Shown here: piece by piece, positions 8,283-18,174 of the stretch
Position numbering within the stretch: the first letter of the stretch is position 1
Layout: the number at the start of each line of letters is the position of its first letter
Origin: Mobilitalea sibirica
GTDB taxonomy: Bacteria > Bacillota > Clostridia > Lachnospirales > Lachnospiraceae
DNA length: 64,000 nt
Reading direction: 5' to 3'
NCBI RefSeq assembly: GCF_015999265.1
Contig: NZ_JAEAGR010000010.1
Location: 78,145-142,144, forward strand
Notes under the pieces: generated by a model
Databases searched by the model: none
The model's input: only the letters and a program-made list of their open reading frames with translations
Told to the model about the DNA's origin: nothing
Translations under genes and position numbers: made by a program

Positions 8283-8516
8283 ACTTATTGTGTATCAGTC
8301 TTTTGAATATTTCGAGGAGATCCAAACCCTGCGAACTCCTTGTAAGCTGGTAAAGGTAACTCAGCGCTGTAAGAGGAATTAAGGCTCTTGATCTAAGATT
8401 GATAGTACTGATTAATAATTATGGGTTATTACTGATTAATCATATTGGGTTTTGCTTGAATAAATCATTCCTATGTGCTATATTACCCAATAATATTTGT
8501 TAAGGAGGGGCTTCCT

Positions 8517-9292
8517 ATGAAGTACTATGTGGTGGATGCATTTACTAAGGAACCGTTTCACGGCAATCCGGCCGGTGTATGTTTACTGGAGGAATGGCTA
8601 AGTGATACATTGATGCAAAATATCGCTTATGAGAACAATCTGGCAGAGACAGCTTTCTTGGTGAAAAGGGACGGATATTATGACTTAAGATGGTTTACGC
8701 CTGAGGTGGAGATTGATTTATGTGGTCATGCTACATTGGGAAGCGCCTTTGTATTGATGAATTATGTGGATACTACAATGAAACAGGTGAAGTTCCATAC
8801 GAAAAGCGGGTTACTGAGCGTAAACCGAAACGAAGATATCTTTACATTGGATTTCCCCTCAAGAAAGCCCGTAGCCTGTGCGGTGCCGGATTTATTAGAA
8901 AAGGCCTTGGGGGTTAAGGTATTGCAAACTTATAAATCCAGAGATTTGCTTGTTGTAGTGGAAGACGAAGATGCGGTCGCCAATCTTGTTCCGGATTTTT
9001 TGATGTTGAAACAGATAAAAGATACGTTCGGATTTATCATTACTGCGAAAGGTAAGGATTGCGATTTCGTCTCAAGATTTTTTGCACCAAATGCTGGAAT
9101 TGATGAGGACCCGGTTACAGGTTCCTCCCATACAACTTTGATACCATTTTGGAGTAAGAGATTATCTAAGACGGAGCTTTTGGCAAAACAGCTTTCCAAA
9201 GAGGAGGAACGCTTTACTGTAAAGATTATGAAGACAGGGTGGAGATAGGAGGATATGCAAACCTTTATCTAAGTGGTGAAATTCGTTGTTAA
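8517..9292 (+). pseudogene. PhzF-family isomerase/epimerase with 3' frameshift
   Basis: PhzF-family enzyme (diaminopimelate-epimerase fold). Start ATG 8517 follows AAGGAGGGG. Family marks are present: DAFTKEPFHGNPAGVC, the catalytic-glutamate segment NNLAETAFL, CGHATLGSA, and DPVTGSSHT in the second lobe. The reading frame then breaks: the annotated frame ends at 9248 with a non-family tail after QLSKEEERFTV, whereas a different frame continues as GGTLYCKDYEDRVEIGGYANLYLSGEI to a stop at 9290-9292. One missing A in the AAAGAGGAGG stretch near 9198 would restore a 258-residue protein of normal length. Either the gene lost its last strand recently or this is a sequencing error. If real, the truncated product (8517-9248) lacks about 30 residues of the beta-barrel. 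Confidence 0.8.
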
Positions 9293-9514
9293 AATAGAAT
9301 TTCCCCGATAAAAAACCTGAATCGCTATCTTTCATTTGATATATAGATATAATGAGTTGTTATTCTCTAAATTCTGATCAAAACAGGTTAAGCGAATTTA
9401 TCAACTCAGATTAAACCACATACATAGATTACGATATAATATATCAAAATTATTTACAGAGCAATAAGGCATGTTCCATGAGTAATTGGACTAAATATAA
9501 TATTAATGTATGAT

Positions 9515-9555
9515 AATCTGCTTTGAAAGTTTCTAGCTTTTGAGGCGGATTTTTC
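9515..9555 (+). terminator. Probable rho-independent terminator
   Basis: ATCTGCTTTGAAAG pairs (with some G-T pairs) with CTTTTGAGGCGGAT across a short loop, followed by TTTTT. It would end transcription coming from the PhzF gene, although it lies about 220 bases past its stop. Confidence 0.5.
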
Positions 9556-9678
9556 ATATCTATCTTTTATTATCAATCATGAAATGCATGCTACCTCTAA
9601 AAAATAATTACCATAAATTCAAATAACTTTTCTTATAATATTGGGTTAGGTGGGATAATTCACATGCCTATCTTTTTC

Positions 9679-9706
9679 TTTACAAATAAGATAATTAGCC
9701 TATAAT
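9679..9706 (+). promoter_or_regulatory. Candidate sigma-A promoter of murE
   Basis: TTTACA at 9679-9684 and TATAAT at 9701-9706 are spaced by 16 bases, about 155 bases ahead of the murE start. Confidence 0.45.
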
Positions 9707-9861
9707 TATATATGTGTAAATTATGTTTTTACATATAATAAACCATAAGAATAAGAAAGATACAAGCAACATAATAGGAATGAGATCACTGATAAGACAA
9801 TACGATACCTATATAGAAAAGAATATTAATCTGTAATAAAATGAAAAGAGGAGGGCTCATT

Positions 9862-11322
9862 ATGCAATTAGACCAATTGTTAGAAAAGCTTGATTATACC
9901 TGTATTCAGGGAGATGTTCATACATTAGTCACAGAGTTAGTGTATGATACCAGAAAATCATTGATAAAAGACTGTGTTTTTGTATGTATATCCGGAGCTA
10001 AGCATGACGGACATGATTATATAGATGAAGTCGTGAAGAATGGTGCAGCAGCTATCGTTGTTGAGAAGGATGTTGTTCTTCCTAAGGATGTAACGGTAAT
10101 TCGCGTGGAAAGTACCAGGGAGGCATTGGCAGTTATGTCAGCAGCCTATTTTGGTCACCCTGCAAATAAAATGATAACAATCGGAATTACAGGAACGAAG
10201 GGGAAGACGACAACTACTTACATGGTAAAGTCTATTCTTGAAAAGGTAGGAATTAAGACCGGTTTGATCGGAACCATTGAGAACATTATTGGAGATGATG
10301 TAATACCGGCCAGTCATTCTACTCCGGAATCATTTATAGTTCAGCAGACCTTTGCGAAAATGGTAGAAGCCGGTTGTGAATGTGTTGTTATGGAGGTTTC
10401 CTCTCAGGGTCTGAAGCACAGCCGTGTATCCGGTTTTACGTTTGATTACGGAATTTTTACCAATATTGAGCCGGATCACATTGGTGGTGATGAGCACAAG
10501 GATTTTGAAGAATATTTGGAATGTAAAAGTAAATTATTTAAGCAATGTAAGATTGGATTAATCAATAGGGATGATTCTCATTTTGAGGAGATACTGAAAG
10601 GACACACCTGTGAGGTAGAAACTTTTGGTTTTTCAGATCAAGCGGACATTCAGGCTAAGGAGGTTCGGTTACTGAATAAGCAGGGATACTTAGGAATAGC
10701 ATATCGGGTTGAAGGTCTTATGAATTTTGATGTAGAACTTAATATTCCGGGTAAGTTTAATGCATATAATTCTCTATGTGCGATTGCCCTATGCAGCCAC
10801 TTCAATGTATCCGTAGATAAAATAAAACAAGCATTGGATACTGTTAGAGTTAGAGGAAGGGTAGAACTGGTTCCTGTATCAGATAAATTCTCGGTTATGT
10901 TAGATTATGCCCATAATGCCATGAGTCTGGAAAGCTTGTTGACCACCTTAAAGGAATATCAGCCAAAACGGCTCGTATGTGTATTCGGTTGTGGAGGAAA
11001 CCGTTCCAGAGACAGAAGATTTGAGATGGGTGAGATATCCTCACGCCTTGCTGATCTCACCATTGTAACCTCGGATAATCCAAGATTTGAAGAACCGCAG
11101 GATATTATTAATGACATCATTGTTGGAGTAAAAAAAGGTCCCGGTCAATATGTGGAGATTATAGATCGAAAAGAAGCCATCCGTTACAGTATTGAACATG
11201 CTTTGGAAGGAGATGTCATTGTCATAGCCGGAAAAGGACATGAGGATTATCAGGAAATTAAAGGCGTAAAATATCATATGGATGACCGGGAATTGATCAG
11301 AGACGCCGCTGAAGGATTGTAA
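9862..11322 (+). CDS. murE: UDP-MurNAc-L-Ala-D-Glu:meso-DAP ligase
   Basis: Cytosolic Mur ligase adding the third residue to the peptidoglycan stem peptide with ATP. About 486 residues. The start is ATG 9862, after GAGGAGGG at 9848-9855, rather than the ATG at 9841. The ATP loop GITGTKGKTTTTYM (about residue 110), the Mur central motif HSTPES, LDYAHNAMSLE (about 345) and SDNPRFEEP (about 400) are all present. The DNPR sequence is the signature of meso-diaminopimelate specificity, so the wall is DAP-type. The gene is remote from the mraY-murD cluster at 33575-36006, and it heads a run with priA, def and fmt. Confidence 0.95.
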   Translation: MQLDQLLEKLDYTCIQGDVHTLVTELVYDTRKSLIKDCVFVCISGAKHDGHDYIDEVVKNGAAAIVVEKDVVLPKDVTVIRVESTREALAVMSAAYFGHPANKMITIGITGTKGKTTTTYMVKSILEKVGIKTGLIGTIENIIGDDVIPASHSTPESFIVQQTFAKMVEAGCECVVMEVSSQGLKHSRVSGFTFDYGIFTNIEPDHIGGDEHKDFEEYLECKSKLFKQCKIGLINRDDSHFEEILKGHTCEVETFGFSDQADIQAKEVRLLNKQGYLGIAYRVEGLMNFDVELNIPGKFNAYNSLCAIALCSHFNVSVDKIKQALDTVRVRGRVELVPVSDKFSVMLDYAHNAMSLESLLTTLKEYQPKRLVCVFGCGGNRSRDRRFEMGEISSRLADLTIVTSDNPRFEEPQDIINDIIVGVKKGPGQYVEIIDRKEAIRYSIEHALEGDVIVIAGKGHEDYQEIKGVKYHMDDRELIRDAAEGL

Positions 11323-11459
11323 ATAGGTGACAACTTATAGTAAGAGCAAGAGTAATTATTATATATTCATATAAATACGATAATGCAATTTTATTAGGAA
11401 GATAAAAGATAAAGATAAAGACAAAGATTGAACTTTAAAAACACGAAGGAGGGCATAAA

Positions 11460-13706
11460 ATGTCGAAACAGTTGTATGCTGATATCATAATCGATATTTC
11501 CCATGAAAATTTGGATAAGACATATCAATATGCCATTCCGCAAGAATACAAAGAGACAGCAGTAATCGGGACCCAGGTTATGGTACCCTTTGGAAGGGGA
11601 AATCGCTTCCTTAGCGGATACATCATTGGAATCAGCGATGAACCTAAGATTGATAAAGGGCTTATAAAACAGATTAGTCAGATCGTTCCGGAGGCTACCG
11701 TGATAGAAAGCCAATTGATACATCTTGCTGCATGGATGAAAGAAACCTTCGGGGGCACGATGAACGACTCATTAAAAACAGTGCTTCCGGTGAAAAAGAC
11801 GGTCAAGATCAAGGAACGGAAACGTATATGCCTGAATATAAAGGAAGAAAAGTTTACTGAGGTTTATGGGGAAAATCTACGTAAGAATAATCCGGCCAGA
11901 ATCCGGCTACTTGAGGCATTACAAAAAAAGAATACACTTGATTATGATGAAGTTATTCATAAATTAAAAATATCCCGTAGTACACTACAAGGCTTGGAAG
12001 AACAAGGGGTTATAAAAACGGTAGCTGAGCAGATTTACCGTAATCCGATTAAGCTGGAGGATACACCGTATCAATCGGTTAATTTAAATGAAGATCAAAA
12101 AAGAATTGTAGAGAATATCCTACAGGATTATATAACCGGAGTACGTGCTACTTACTTAATCCATGGTATTACCGGAAGCGGTAAAACCGAGGTGTATATG
12201 GATATTATTGATGGGGTTTTAAAACAAGGGAAACAGGTGATTATGTTGATACCTGAAATTGCCCTTACCTATCAGACGGTTATGAGATTTTATATAAGAT
12301 TTGGCGAACGGATCTCCATACTGAATTCAAAGATGTCCCATGGGGAGAGATTTGATCAAAGCGAGCGGGCCAAGGCAGGGGAAATTGATATCATCATTGG
12401 TCCCAGGTCCGCACTTTTTACACCGTTTAAAAATCTTGGTCTGATAATTATCGATGAGGAGCATGAAAACAGCTATAAAAGTGAGACGACTCCCAAATAC
12501 CATACAACGGATGTGGCTATTAAGCGTGCCATGATGGCAAATGCATCCGTTATTTTGGGCTCTGCAACCCCATCTTTGGAAGCCTATCACAAAGCAGAGC
12601 TGGGTGAATATAAGTTATATACCTTAACCAAAAGGGCGAAGGAAGCAATACCTCCTAAGGTTTGGGTCGTAGATTTGAGGGAGGAATTAAAGAATAAGAA
12701 CAAATCCATATTTAGTCAAAAACTAAAGGAGTTAATCTCTGAGCGTCTGTCAAAAAATGAACAGATTATGCTGTTTTTAAACCGCAGAGGATATGCAGGC
12801 TTTGTATCCTGCAGAAGCTGCGGGCATGTAGTGAAATGTCTCCACTGTGACATATCCTTAACTTCTCACAACAGTGGTAAGTTAATTTGTCACTATTGTG
12901 GTCATAAGGAGCACCTACCGCAAAAGTGTCCTGTCTGCGGATCAAAATATATTGCAGCCTTTGGTACCGGAACACAGAAGGTGGAAGAGTTCGTAAAAAA
13001 GGAATTTTTCAATGCGAGAGTACTTCGAATGGATACGGACACCACGAAATTAAAGGGCGGACATGAAAGAATCTTAAAAGCATTCGCACAGCAGAAAGCG
13101 GATATCCTGGTAGGAACCCAGATGATCGTCAAGGGTCATGATTTTCCGAGAGTTACCTTAGTAGGTATTATAGCAGCTGATTTATCCTTGTATGCAGGGG
13201 ATTTCAGAGCTGGGGAAAGGACCTTTCAGCTATTATGTCAGGCGGCCGGAAGGGCAGGAAGGGATGCGTTACCCGGAGAAGTTGTAATACAGACCTATCA
13301 TCCGGAACACTACAGTATCACCTGTGCGGCAAAAGGAGATTACAAAGCTTTTTTTGAACAGGAGATGCTATATCGAAAATTAATGAAATATCCGCCGGCG
13401 GCACATATACTGCTGATACTCATATCCTCTAAGGAGGAAGAGAAAGTAGAGAAAGCTGCACAGTTTGCCGGAGAAGCAATTAAGGAATGGATGAATCAAA
13501 ATTCACAGGAACTTCAAGTCATAGGACCAGCTCCTGCCGGAATTGCTAAGGTCAATGATATATATCGTAGGGTGATTTATATGAAAGATGAGGATTATCA
13601 AAACCTCGTTAACCTAAAAAATTATTTGGAGGGATATTATAGTTATTCAGAATATTTTAATAACTGTAATCTTCAATTTGATTTTAATCCAATGAGCGGA
13701 TATTAA
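11460..13706 (+). CDS. priA: Primosomal protein N' (replication restart helicase PriA)
   Basis: A 748-residue superfamily 2 3'-5' DNA helicase that reloads the replisome at collapsed forks. In order: an N-terminal DNA-binding domain (ADIIIDISHENLDKTYQYAIP), a winged-helix segment (about 130-195), Walker A GITGSGKTEVY (about 235), DEEH Walker B (about 333), GSATPSLEAY, and an inserted zinc-binding region with CRSCGHVVKCLHCDISL and CHYCGH...CPVCGS (about 450-500), then GTQMIVKGHDFP and QAAGRAGR in the C-terminal helicase lobe. Start ATG 11460 follows AAGGAGGG. Length and motifs are complete. The priA-def-fmt order is the standard Firmicutes arrangement. Confidence 0.96.
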   Translation: MSKQLYADIIIDISHENLDKTYQYAIPQEYKETAVIGTQVMVPFGRGNRFLSGYIIGISDEPKIDKGLIKQISQIVPEATVIESQLIHLAAWMKETFGGTMNDSLKTVLPVKKTVKIKERKRICLNIKEEKFTEVYGENLRKNNPARIRLLEALQKKNTLDYDEVIHKLKISRSTLQGLEEQGVIKTVAEQIYRNPIKLEDTPYQSVNLNEDQKRIVENILQDYITGVRATYLIHGITGSGKTEVYMDIIDGVLKQGKQVIMLIPEIALTYQTVMRFYIRFGERISILNSKMSHGERFDQSERAKAGEIDIIIGPRSALFTPFKNLGLIIIDEEHENSYKSETTPKYHTTDVAIKRAMMANASVILGSATPSLEAYHKAELGEYKLYTLTKRAKEAIPPKVWVVDLREELKNKNKSIFSQKLKELISERLSKNEQIMLFLNRRGYAGFVSCRSCGHVVKCLHCDISLTSHNSGKLICHYCGHKEHLPQKCPVCGSKYIAAFGTGTQKVEEFVKKEFFNARVLRMDTDTTKLKGGHERILKAFAQQKADILVGTQMIVKGHDFPRVTLVGIIAADLSLYAGDFRAGERTFQLLCQAAGRAGRDALPGEVVIQTYHPEHYSITCAAKGDYKAFFEQEMLYRKLMKYPPAAHILLILISSKEEEKVEKAAQFAGEAIKEWMNQNSQELQVIGPAPAGIAKVNDIYRRVIYMKDEDYQNLVNLKNYLEGYYSYSEYFNNCNLQFDFNPMSGY

Positions 13707-13884
13707 ACAAGCTTAAAAGAATGTAAGGCTACTACTGGATTTAGAAAAGTTTCGCTTCTATCGCCAGCATTAGCATAATGATAAGAAAGTATTTATGATT
13801 AGATGGTATAAGATAATATAATCTTTTTTATAAATACAATATAACTTGAGCAAATTGATACACGAATAGAAAGGAAAGATGGAT

Positions 13885-14379
13885 ATGGCAATCAGAAATA
13901 TTAGAGAAATAGGGGATAAAGTTTTAGAAAAGGTATGTAGAGAGGTTAAAGAGGTTGACAAAAAAATAATAACACTAATTGAGGATATGTTGGATACCAT
14001 GTATGAGGCTCAAGGTGTTGGTCTTGCGGCACCTCAGATTGGTGTACTTAGAAGAGTTGTAGTTATTGATGTATCCGAGGAAGGCGATGATCCTATCATA
14101 TTAATCAATCCTGAAATACTGGAAACAGACGGTGAACAGATTGGTGATGAAGGATGCCTTAGTGTTCCCGGTAAGATTGGTACTGTGGCCAGACCTAATT
14201 ATGTGAAGGTTCGGGCATATGATACAAAGATGAAGGAGTTTACAATAGAAGGAACCGAGCTGCTAGCCAGAGCTTTATGCCATGAAATTGATCATCTAAA
14301 CGGAGAACTTTATGTGGATAGGGTAAACGGTGAACTCCGAAGCACCTATAATACGGAAGAAGTGGATGAATTAGCGTGA
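13885..14379 (+). CDS. def: Peptide deformylase
   Basis: Metalloenzyme that removes the formyl group from nascent N-termini. The three family motifs are intact: [18 protein letters not shown] and HEIDHLNG, giving the Cys-His-His metal site. About 164 residues. ATG 13885 is preferred to ATG 13879, because AAAGGAAA lies 8 bases ahead of the former and only 2 ahead of the latter, and [14 protein letters not shown] is the normal family start. fmt follows, so the formylation and deformylation enzymes lie side by side. Confidence 0.95.
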   Translation: MAIRNIREIGDKVLEKVCREVKEVDKKIITLIEDMLDTMYEAQGVGLAAPQIGVLRRVVVIDVSEEGDDPIILINPEILETDGEQIGDEGCLSVPGKIGTVARPNYVKVRAYDTKMKEFTIEGTELLARALCHEIDHLNGELYVDRVNGELRSTYNTEEVDELA

Positions 14380-14664
14380 TTTAATACCCTATGAAGTCGA
14401 GATGAAGATATGTCTATTCACAAGAGAGGATACATTAGTGGATAATAGAATAAACATTATGCCTATGAGGTTTATAAAGATAATCATTAGCAGCTTATTA
14501 GAATTATGAAATTTTAGTGAAGGTTTTACAAAACCATAGACTTTTTACATCTCTTCTATATAATAAGATAATAAAACTACAACAAGTTATGAATTGTTAG
14601 CTAGTTTTGATTTAACAAATACAGATGGAACTATGGTTTTAAATAGACGAAAGGATTGTTGACA

Positions 14665-15600
14665 ATGAAGTTAATATTCATGGGTACGCCTGATTTTGCA
14701 GCGGTAATTCTTAAAAAAATGATAGAGGTTGGTCATGAAGTGATTGCGGTAGTCACGCAACCGGACAAGGTAAAGGGGAGAGGTAAGGAAATGAGCTTTC
14801 CTCCGGTAAAAGAGGTTGCCCTAGAGCATAATCTTAAAGTATATCAGCCTACGAAGGTTAGGGAACCGGATTTTGTTCAAAAAATCAGGGAAATGCAGCC
14901 GGAGGTAATTGTGGTAGCCGCCTTTGGACAGCTCTTACCGAAGGAACTGCTTGATATACCTCCTTATGGATGTATTAATGTACATGGTTCTCTATTACCA
15001 AAATACCGTGGAGCAGCACCAATTCAATACTCTATTATTGATGGCGAAAAAGAAACCGGTATCACGATTATGTATATGGATGTTAAGCTGGATACCGGAG
15101 ATATGATTTTACAAAAAAGTCTAACCATAGCTCCGGATGAAACAGGTGGTAGTCTGCATGATAGGATGGCTGTTTTGGGGGCGGATTTATTGGCGGAGGC
15201 ACTGGATCAGATTAAAGAAGGTACTGCTAAACGAATACCTCAGGATGATTCCAAAGCTACCTATGTTAAAATAATTGACAAAAGCATGGGTAATATTGAT
15301 TTTTCCCTGTCAGCAGAACAGATTGAGAGACTGATCAGGGGACTTAACCCTTGGCCCAGTGCCTTTACTCATCTGGATGGAAAGACTTTAAAGCTATGGG
15401 TTGCTCAGGTGGAGGATACCGATGTGAAGGCTGAGCCGGGAGAGGTTATTGAGATTAGGAAAGATGCCATCGTGGTTATGACCGGGAAAGGAGCCTTAAT
15501 TCTTAAGGAACTTCAGTTGGAAGGTAAGAAGAGGATGAGCGCCGATGCATTCTTGCGGGGATATTCCTTATCCAAGGGAACCAAATTGGGAAGGAATTAG
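14665..15600 (+). CDS. fmt: Methionyl-tRNA formyltransferase
   Basis: Formylates Met on the initiator tRNA using 10-formyl-tetrahydrofolate. 311 residues. MKLIFMGTPDFAAVIL is the typical start; the catalytic region includes NVHGSLLPKYRGAAPIQ with the Asn-His pair, and DTGDMILQ follows (about residue 143). The C-terminal OB-fold domain begins near 205 (GLNPWPSAFT). The start is ATG 14665, with AAAGGA 9 bases ahead; a TTG at 14656 is too close to that site. The 285-base gap after def holds no recognised element. Confidence 0.95.
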   Translation: MKLIFMGTPDFAAVILKKMIEVGHEVIAVVTQPDKVKGRGKEMSFPPVKEVALEHNLKVYQPTKVREPDFVQKIREMQPEVIVVAAFGQLLPKELLDIPPYGCINVHGSLLPKYRGAAPIQYSIIDGEKETGITIMYMDVKLDTGDMILQKSLTIAPDETGGSLHDRMAVLGADLLAEALDQIKEGTAKRIPQDDSKATYVKIIDKSMGNIDFSLSAEQIERLIRGLNPWPSAFTHLDGKTLKLWVAQVEDTDVKAEPGEVIEIRKDAIVVMTGKGALILKELQLEGKKRMSADAFLRGYSLSKGTKLGRN

Positions 15601-15940
15601 TCCGAAAATCACTTTGTATATGATTGTACTGTAACCTAACGAGCGGTGAATTAATATATTTAACGGTCGAAATAATTTTTTTCATAAACAATAAGAGTTA
15701 GAGTTAAAGTATGGAAGATAATCAATATTTAACTATTTATTAATGAATGAATAGTAGTAAACAAATAATACAACATGAATTAAGAAGTTGATCATTAATA
15801 TTTATGTTGAGAAATGATACAGAAATTCTGGAATTATTTATACAATGTTATATTGTTGTACAAAGAATAAAATAACATAAACTAATAACATAACACATAG
15901 AAAAACAGAAACATTTTAAAAAAAGAAAGTAGGTGTAATT
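15601..15940. other. AT-rich intergenic stretch
   Basis: About 340 bases between fmt and the zinc peptidase gene. I see no gene, strong terminator or repeat in it. Confidence 0.5.
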
Positions 15941-16645
15941 ATGGGATATTATTTTCCTTATTATTTTGATCCGACTTATATATTAGTAATTATCGGAGTG
16001 GTTTTAACCTTGGCAGCTTCTGCAAGAGTAAGATCCACCTATGCGAAGTATTCCGCTGTCAGAAGCATATCTGGGATGACAGGAGCGCAGGCAGCGGAAC
16101 GATTATTACACGCATCCGGTATCTATGATGTTCATATTGAAAGAGTATCCGGACATTTAAGTGATCATTATGACCCAAGAACTAAGGTACTTCGATTATC
16201 CGATTCCGTATACGGGCAAAATTCTATTGCAGCGATTGGCGTTGCAGCTCATGAGTGTGGACATGCGATTCAACATCAGCAGGAATATGCACCGTTAAGA
16301 CTCAGAGGAACTCTGGTGCCGGTAGCTAATTTTGGATCGAGGATGGCATGGCCAATTATAATTGTAGGTGTATTACTAGGAGGTTCCAGTACTCTGATTA
16401 ATATTGGTATCATTTTATTCTCTGCCGCGGTTTTATTCCAGCTGGTAACCTTGCCGGTAGAATTTAATGCATCAAAAAGAGCTGTGGCAAGACTTGGCGA
16501 AACAGGGATTTTGTTTGGTGAAGAGCTGGATCAGACGAAAAAAGTATTAAATGCAGCAGCTTTAACCTATGTGGCTGCAGCTGCAGCAACGATTCTACAG
16601 CTACTTAGACTACTTATTTTATTCGGAGGAAGAAATCGTGACTGA
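15941..16645 (+). CDS. Membrane zinc metallopeptidase (YugP-like)
   Basis: A 234-residue integral membrane protein with HECGHAIQH (about residues 104-112), the HExxH zinc site of the neutral zinc metallopeptidase family typified by Bacillus YugP. There is an N-terminal membrane segment (YILVIIGVVLTLAASA), two central ones (about 137-180) and a hydrophobic C-terminus. The substrate is unknown for the family. Its gene overlaps rsmB by 8 bases, so the two are translationally coupled. It is an insertion between fmt and rsmB relative to the Bacillus order. Confidence 0.85.
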   Translation: MGYYFPYYFDPTYILVIIGVVLTLAASARVRSTYAKYSAVRSISGMTGAQAAERLLHASGIYDVHIERVSGHLSDHYDPRTKVLRLSDSVYGQNSIAAIGVAAHECGHAIQHQQEYAPLRLRGTLVPVANFGSRMAWPIIIVGVLLGGSSTLINIGIILFSAAVLFQLVTLPVEFNASKRAVARLGETGILFGEELDQTKKVLNAAALTYVAAAAATILQLLRLLILFGGRNRD

Positions 16646-17981
16646 TAAGGTAAATGCCCGGGAAATCGTTCTTGATATGTTAATTGAAACCATTGAGGGG
16701 GATAAGTTTAGCCATAGGGTATTAAATCATACCCTAAAGCGTTATCAACACCTGGATAAACAGGAGCGAGCCTTTCTATCCCGTATATTTACCGGTACTG
16801 TCAAACGATATCTTACCTTGGATTATATTATTAATCAATTTGCTTCTTTAAAAGTATTAAAAATGAAGCCGTTGATACGTAACCTCCTAAGGTTAAGTGT
16901 GTATCAGTTTTTATATATGGATAGTATCCCGGAGTCTGCAATCTGTAACGAAGCGGTTAAGTTGGCGAAAAAGAGAGGTTTTACGAAGCTTTCCGGCTTT
17001 GTGAACGGAATACTTCGTAATATTGCCAGGAATAAGATGAATATTGCATATCCCGATCCTTCAAAAGATTCGATTGCTTATCTGCAGGTTACCTATTCCG
17101 TTCCGGAATGGATTGTAGAACAGCTTCTTGGTCAGTACGGCTTTGAAGTAACAGAAATACTTCTGGCGTCTTCCCAGAAAGAAAAAGAAACAACCATCCG
17201 ATGTAATCAGAGTAAAATTACACCCGGTGAACTTAAAGATATACTTTTAAACGAAGGTGTTACTGTCATAGACAATGAGATTTTAGATTATGCTTTTCAG
17301 ATCAAAGATTACGATTACATTGATAAGCTAAAAGCGTTTCACCTGGGATATTTTACGGTTCAGGATATCAGCTCCATGCTGGTCTGCCAGGTGGCAGGAC
17401 TTAAGAAAGAGGATTATGTCATTGATGTATGTGCGGCACCGGGGGGAAAGGCGCTACATGCAGCTGAAAAATCAGGAAAGGTATCTGCCAGAGATTTAAC
17501 GGAATATAAGATTGGCCTTATAGAACAGAACATTATACGGTTAGATCTTCATAATGTGGAGACAAAGATATGGGATGCAACGGTTTTAGATGATGCGAAT
17601 ATCGGACAGGCCGATGTCGTAATTGCAGACCTCCCCTGTAGCGGTTTGGGAGTATTAGGGAAAAAACCAGACATTAAATATAAATTGACACAAAATCAAC
17701 AAAAAGAACTGATAGATTTACAAAGGAAAATACTAAGCATTGCTAAGGATTATGTAAAACCCGGCGGTATACTTATCTACAGTACCTGTACCTTAAATAA
17801 AGAAGAAAACATAGAAAATAGGGATTGGTTTTTAAAGCAATATGAATTTGAACCGGAAAGTCTGAATCCTTATCTCCCTAATAACCTACATTATGAAACT
17901 ACAGCACAGGGTTATCTTCAGTTGGTACAAGGAGTTCATCCTACGGATGGTTTTTTCCTTTCTAGGATGAGAAGAAGATAG
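16638..17981 (+). CDS. rsmB: 16S rRNA m5C967 methyltransferase
   Basis: SAM-dependent cytosine-5 methyltransferase of the NOL1/NOP2/Sun family, modifying C967 (E. coli numbering) of 16S rRNA. About 447 residues: a NusB-like N-terminal RNA-binding domain (REIVLDMLIETIEGDKFSHRVL..., residues 5-130), then the catalytic domain with DVCAAPGGKALHAAE (SAM loop), ADLPCSGLGVLGKKPD and YSTCTLNKEEN, which supply the two catalytic cysteines. The start is GTG 16638, with GGAGGA at 16625-16630; the longer frame upstream is only a shadow of the peptidase gene. It overlaps the previous gene's stop. Confidence 0.93.
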   Translation: MTDKVNAREIVLDMLIETIEGDKFSHRVLNHTLKRYQHLDKQERAFLSRIFTGTVKRYLTLDYIINQFASLKVLKMKPLIRNLLRLSVYQFLYMDSIPESAICNEAVKLAKKRGFTKLSGFVNGILRNIARNKMNIAYPDPSKDSIAYLQVTYSVPEWIVEQLLGQYGFEVTEILLASSQKEKETTIRCNQSKITPGELKDILLNEGVTVIDNEILDYAFQIKDYDYIDKLKAFHLGYFTVQDISSMLVCQVAGLKKEDYVIDVCAAPGGKALHAAEKSGKVSARDLTEYKIGLIEQNIIRLDLHNVETKIWDATVLDDANIGQADVVIADLPCSGLGVLGKKPDIKYKLTQNQQKELIDLQRKILSIAKDYVKPGGILIYSTCTLNKEENIENRDWFLKQYEFEPESLNPYLPNNLHYETTAQGYLQLVQGVHPTDGFFLSRMRRR

Positions 17982-18174
17982 AAGGTTTGGATATAAATAT
18001 AATTCGTAAGATATCATTTAAAACTGCTTTATATAACAACTTTATAAAAATCTATTGATTTTTTTATGTATTTATAAAATGAATAAATCAATAAAAAAAC
18101 CGAATAACGAGCTTTCTAATGGTTGATAGTTGGAAATAAGTCATACTATATATATGACAGAATAGGAATGTTAA

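Larger units (their letters stand above)
9293..9861. other. AT-rich intergenic region ahead of murE
   Basis: About 570 bases without a gene. It contains a hairpin at 9515-9555 and a promoter-like pair at 9679-9706; I see nothing else that can be supported. Confidence 0.5.

Noticed and set aside
16569..16637. N-terminal extension of RsmB
   Set aside because: It lies inside the zinc peptidase gene, has no ribosome site, and the NusB-like domain starts after GTG 16638.
18040..18110. Terminator between rsmB and rlmN
   Set aside because: TATTGATTT and AAATCAATA can pair, but the stem is AT-only and has no T run on the plus strand.
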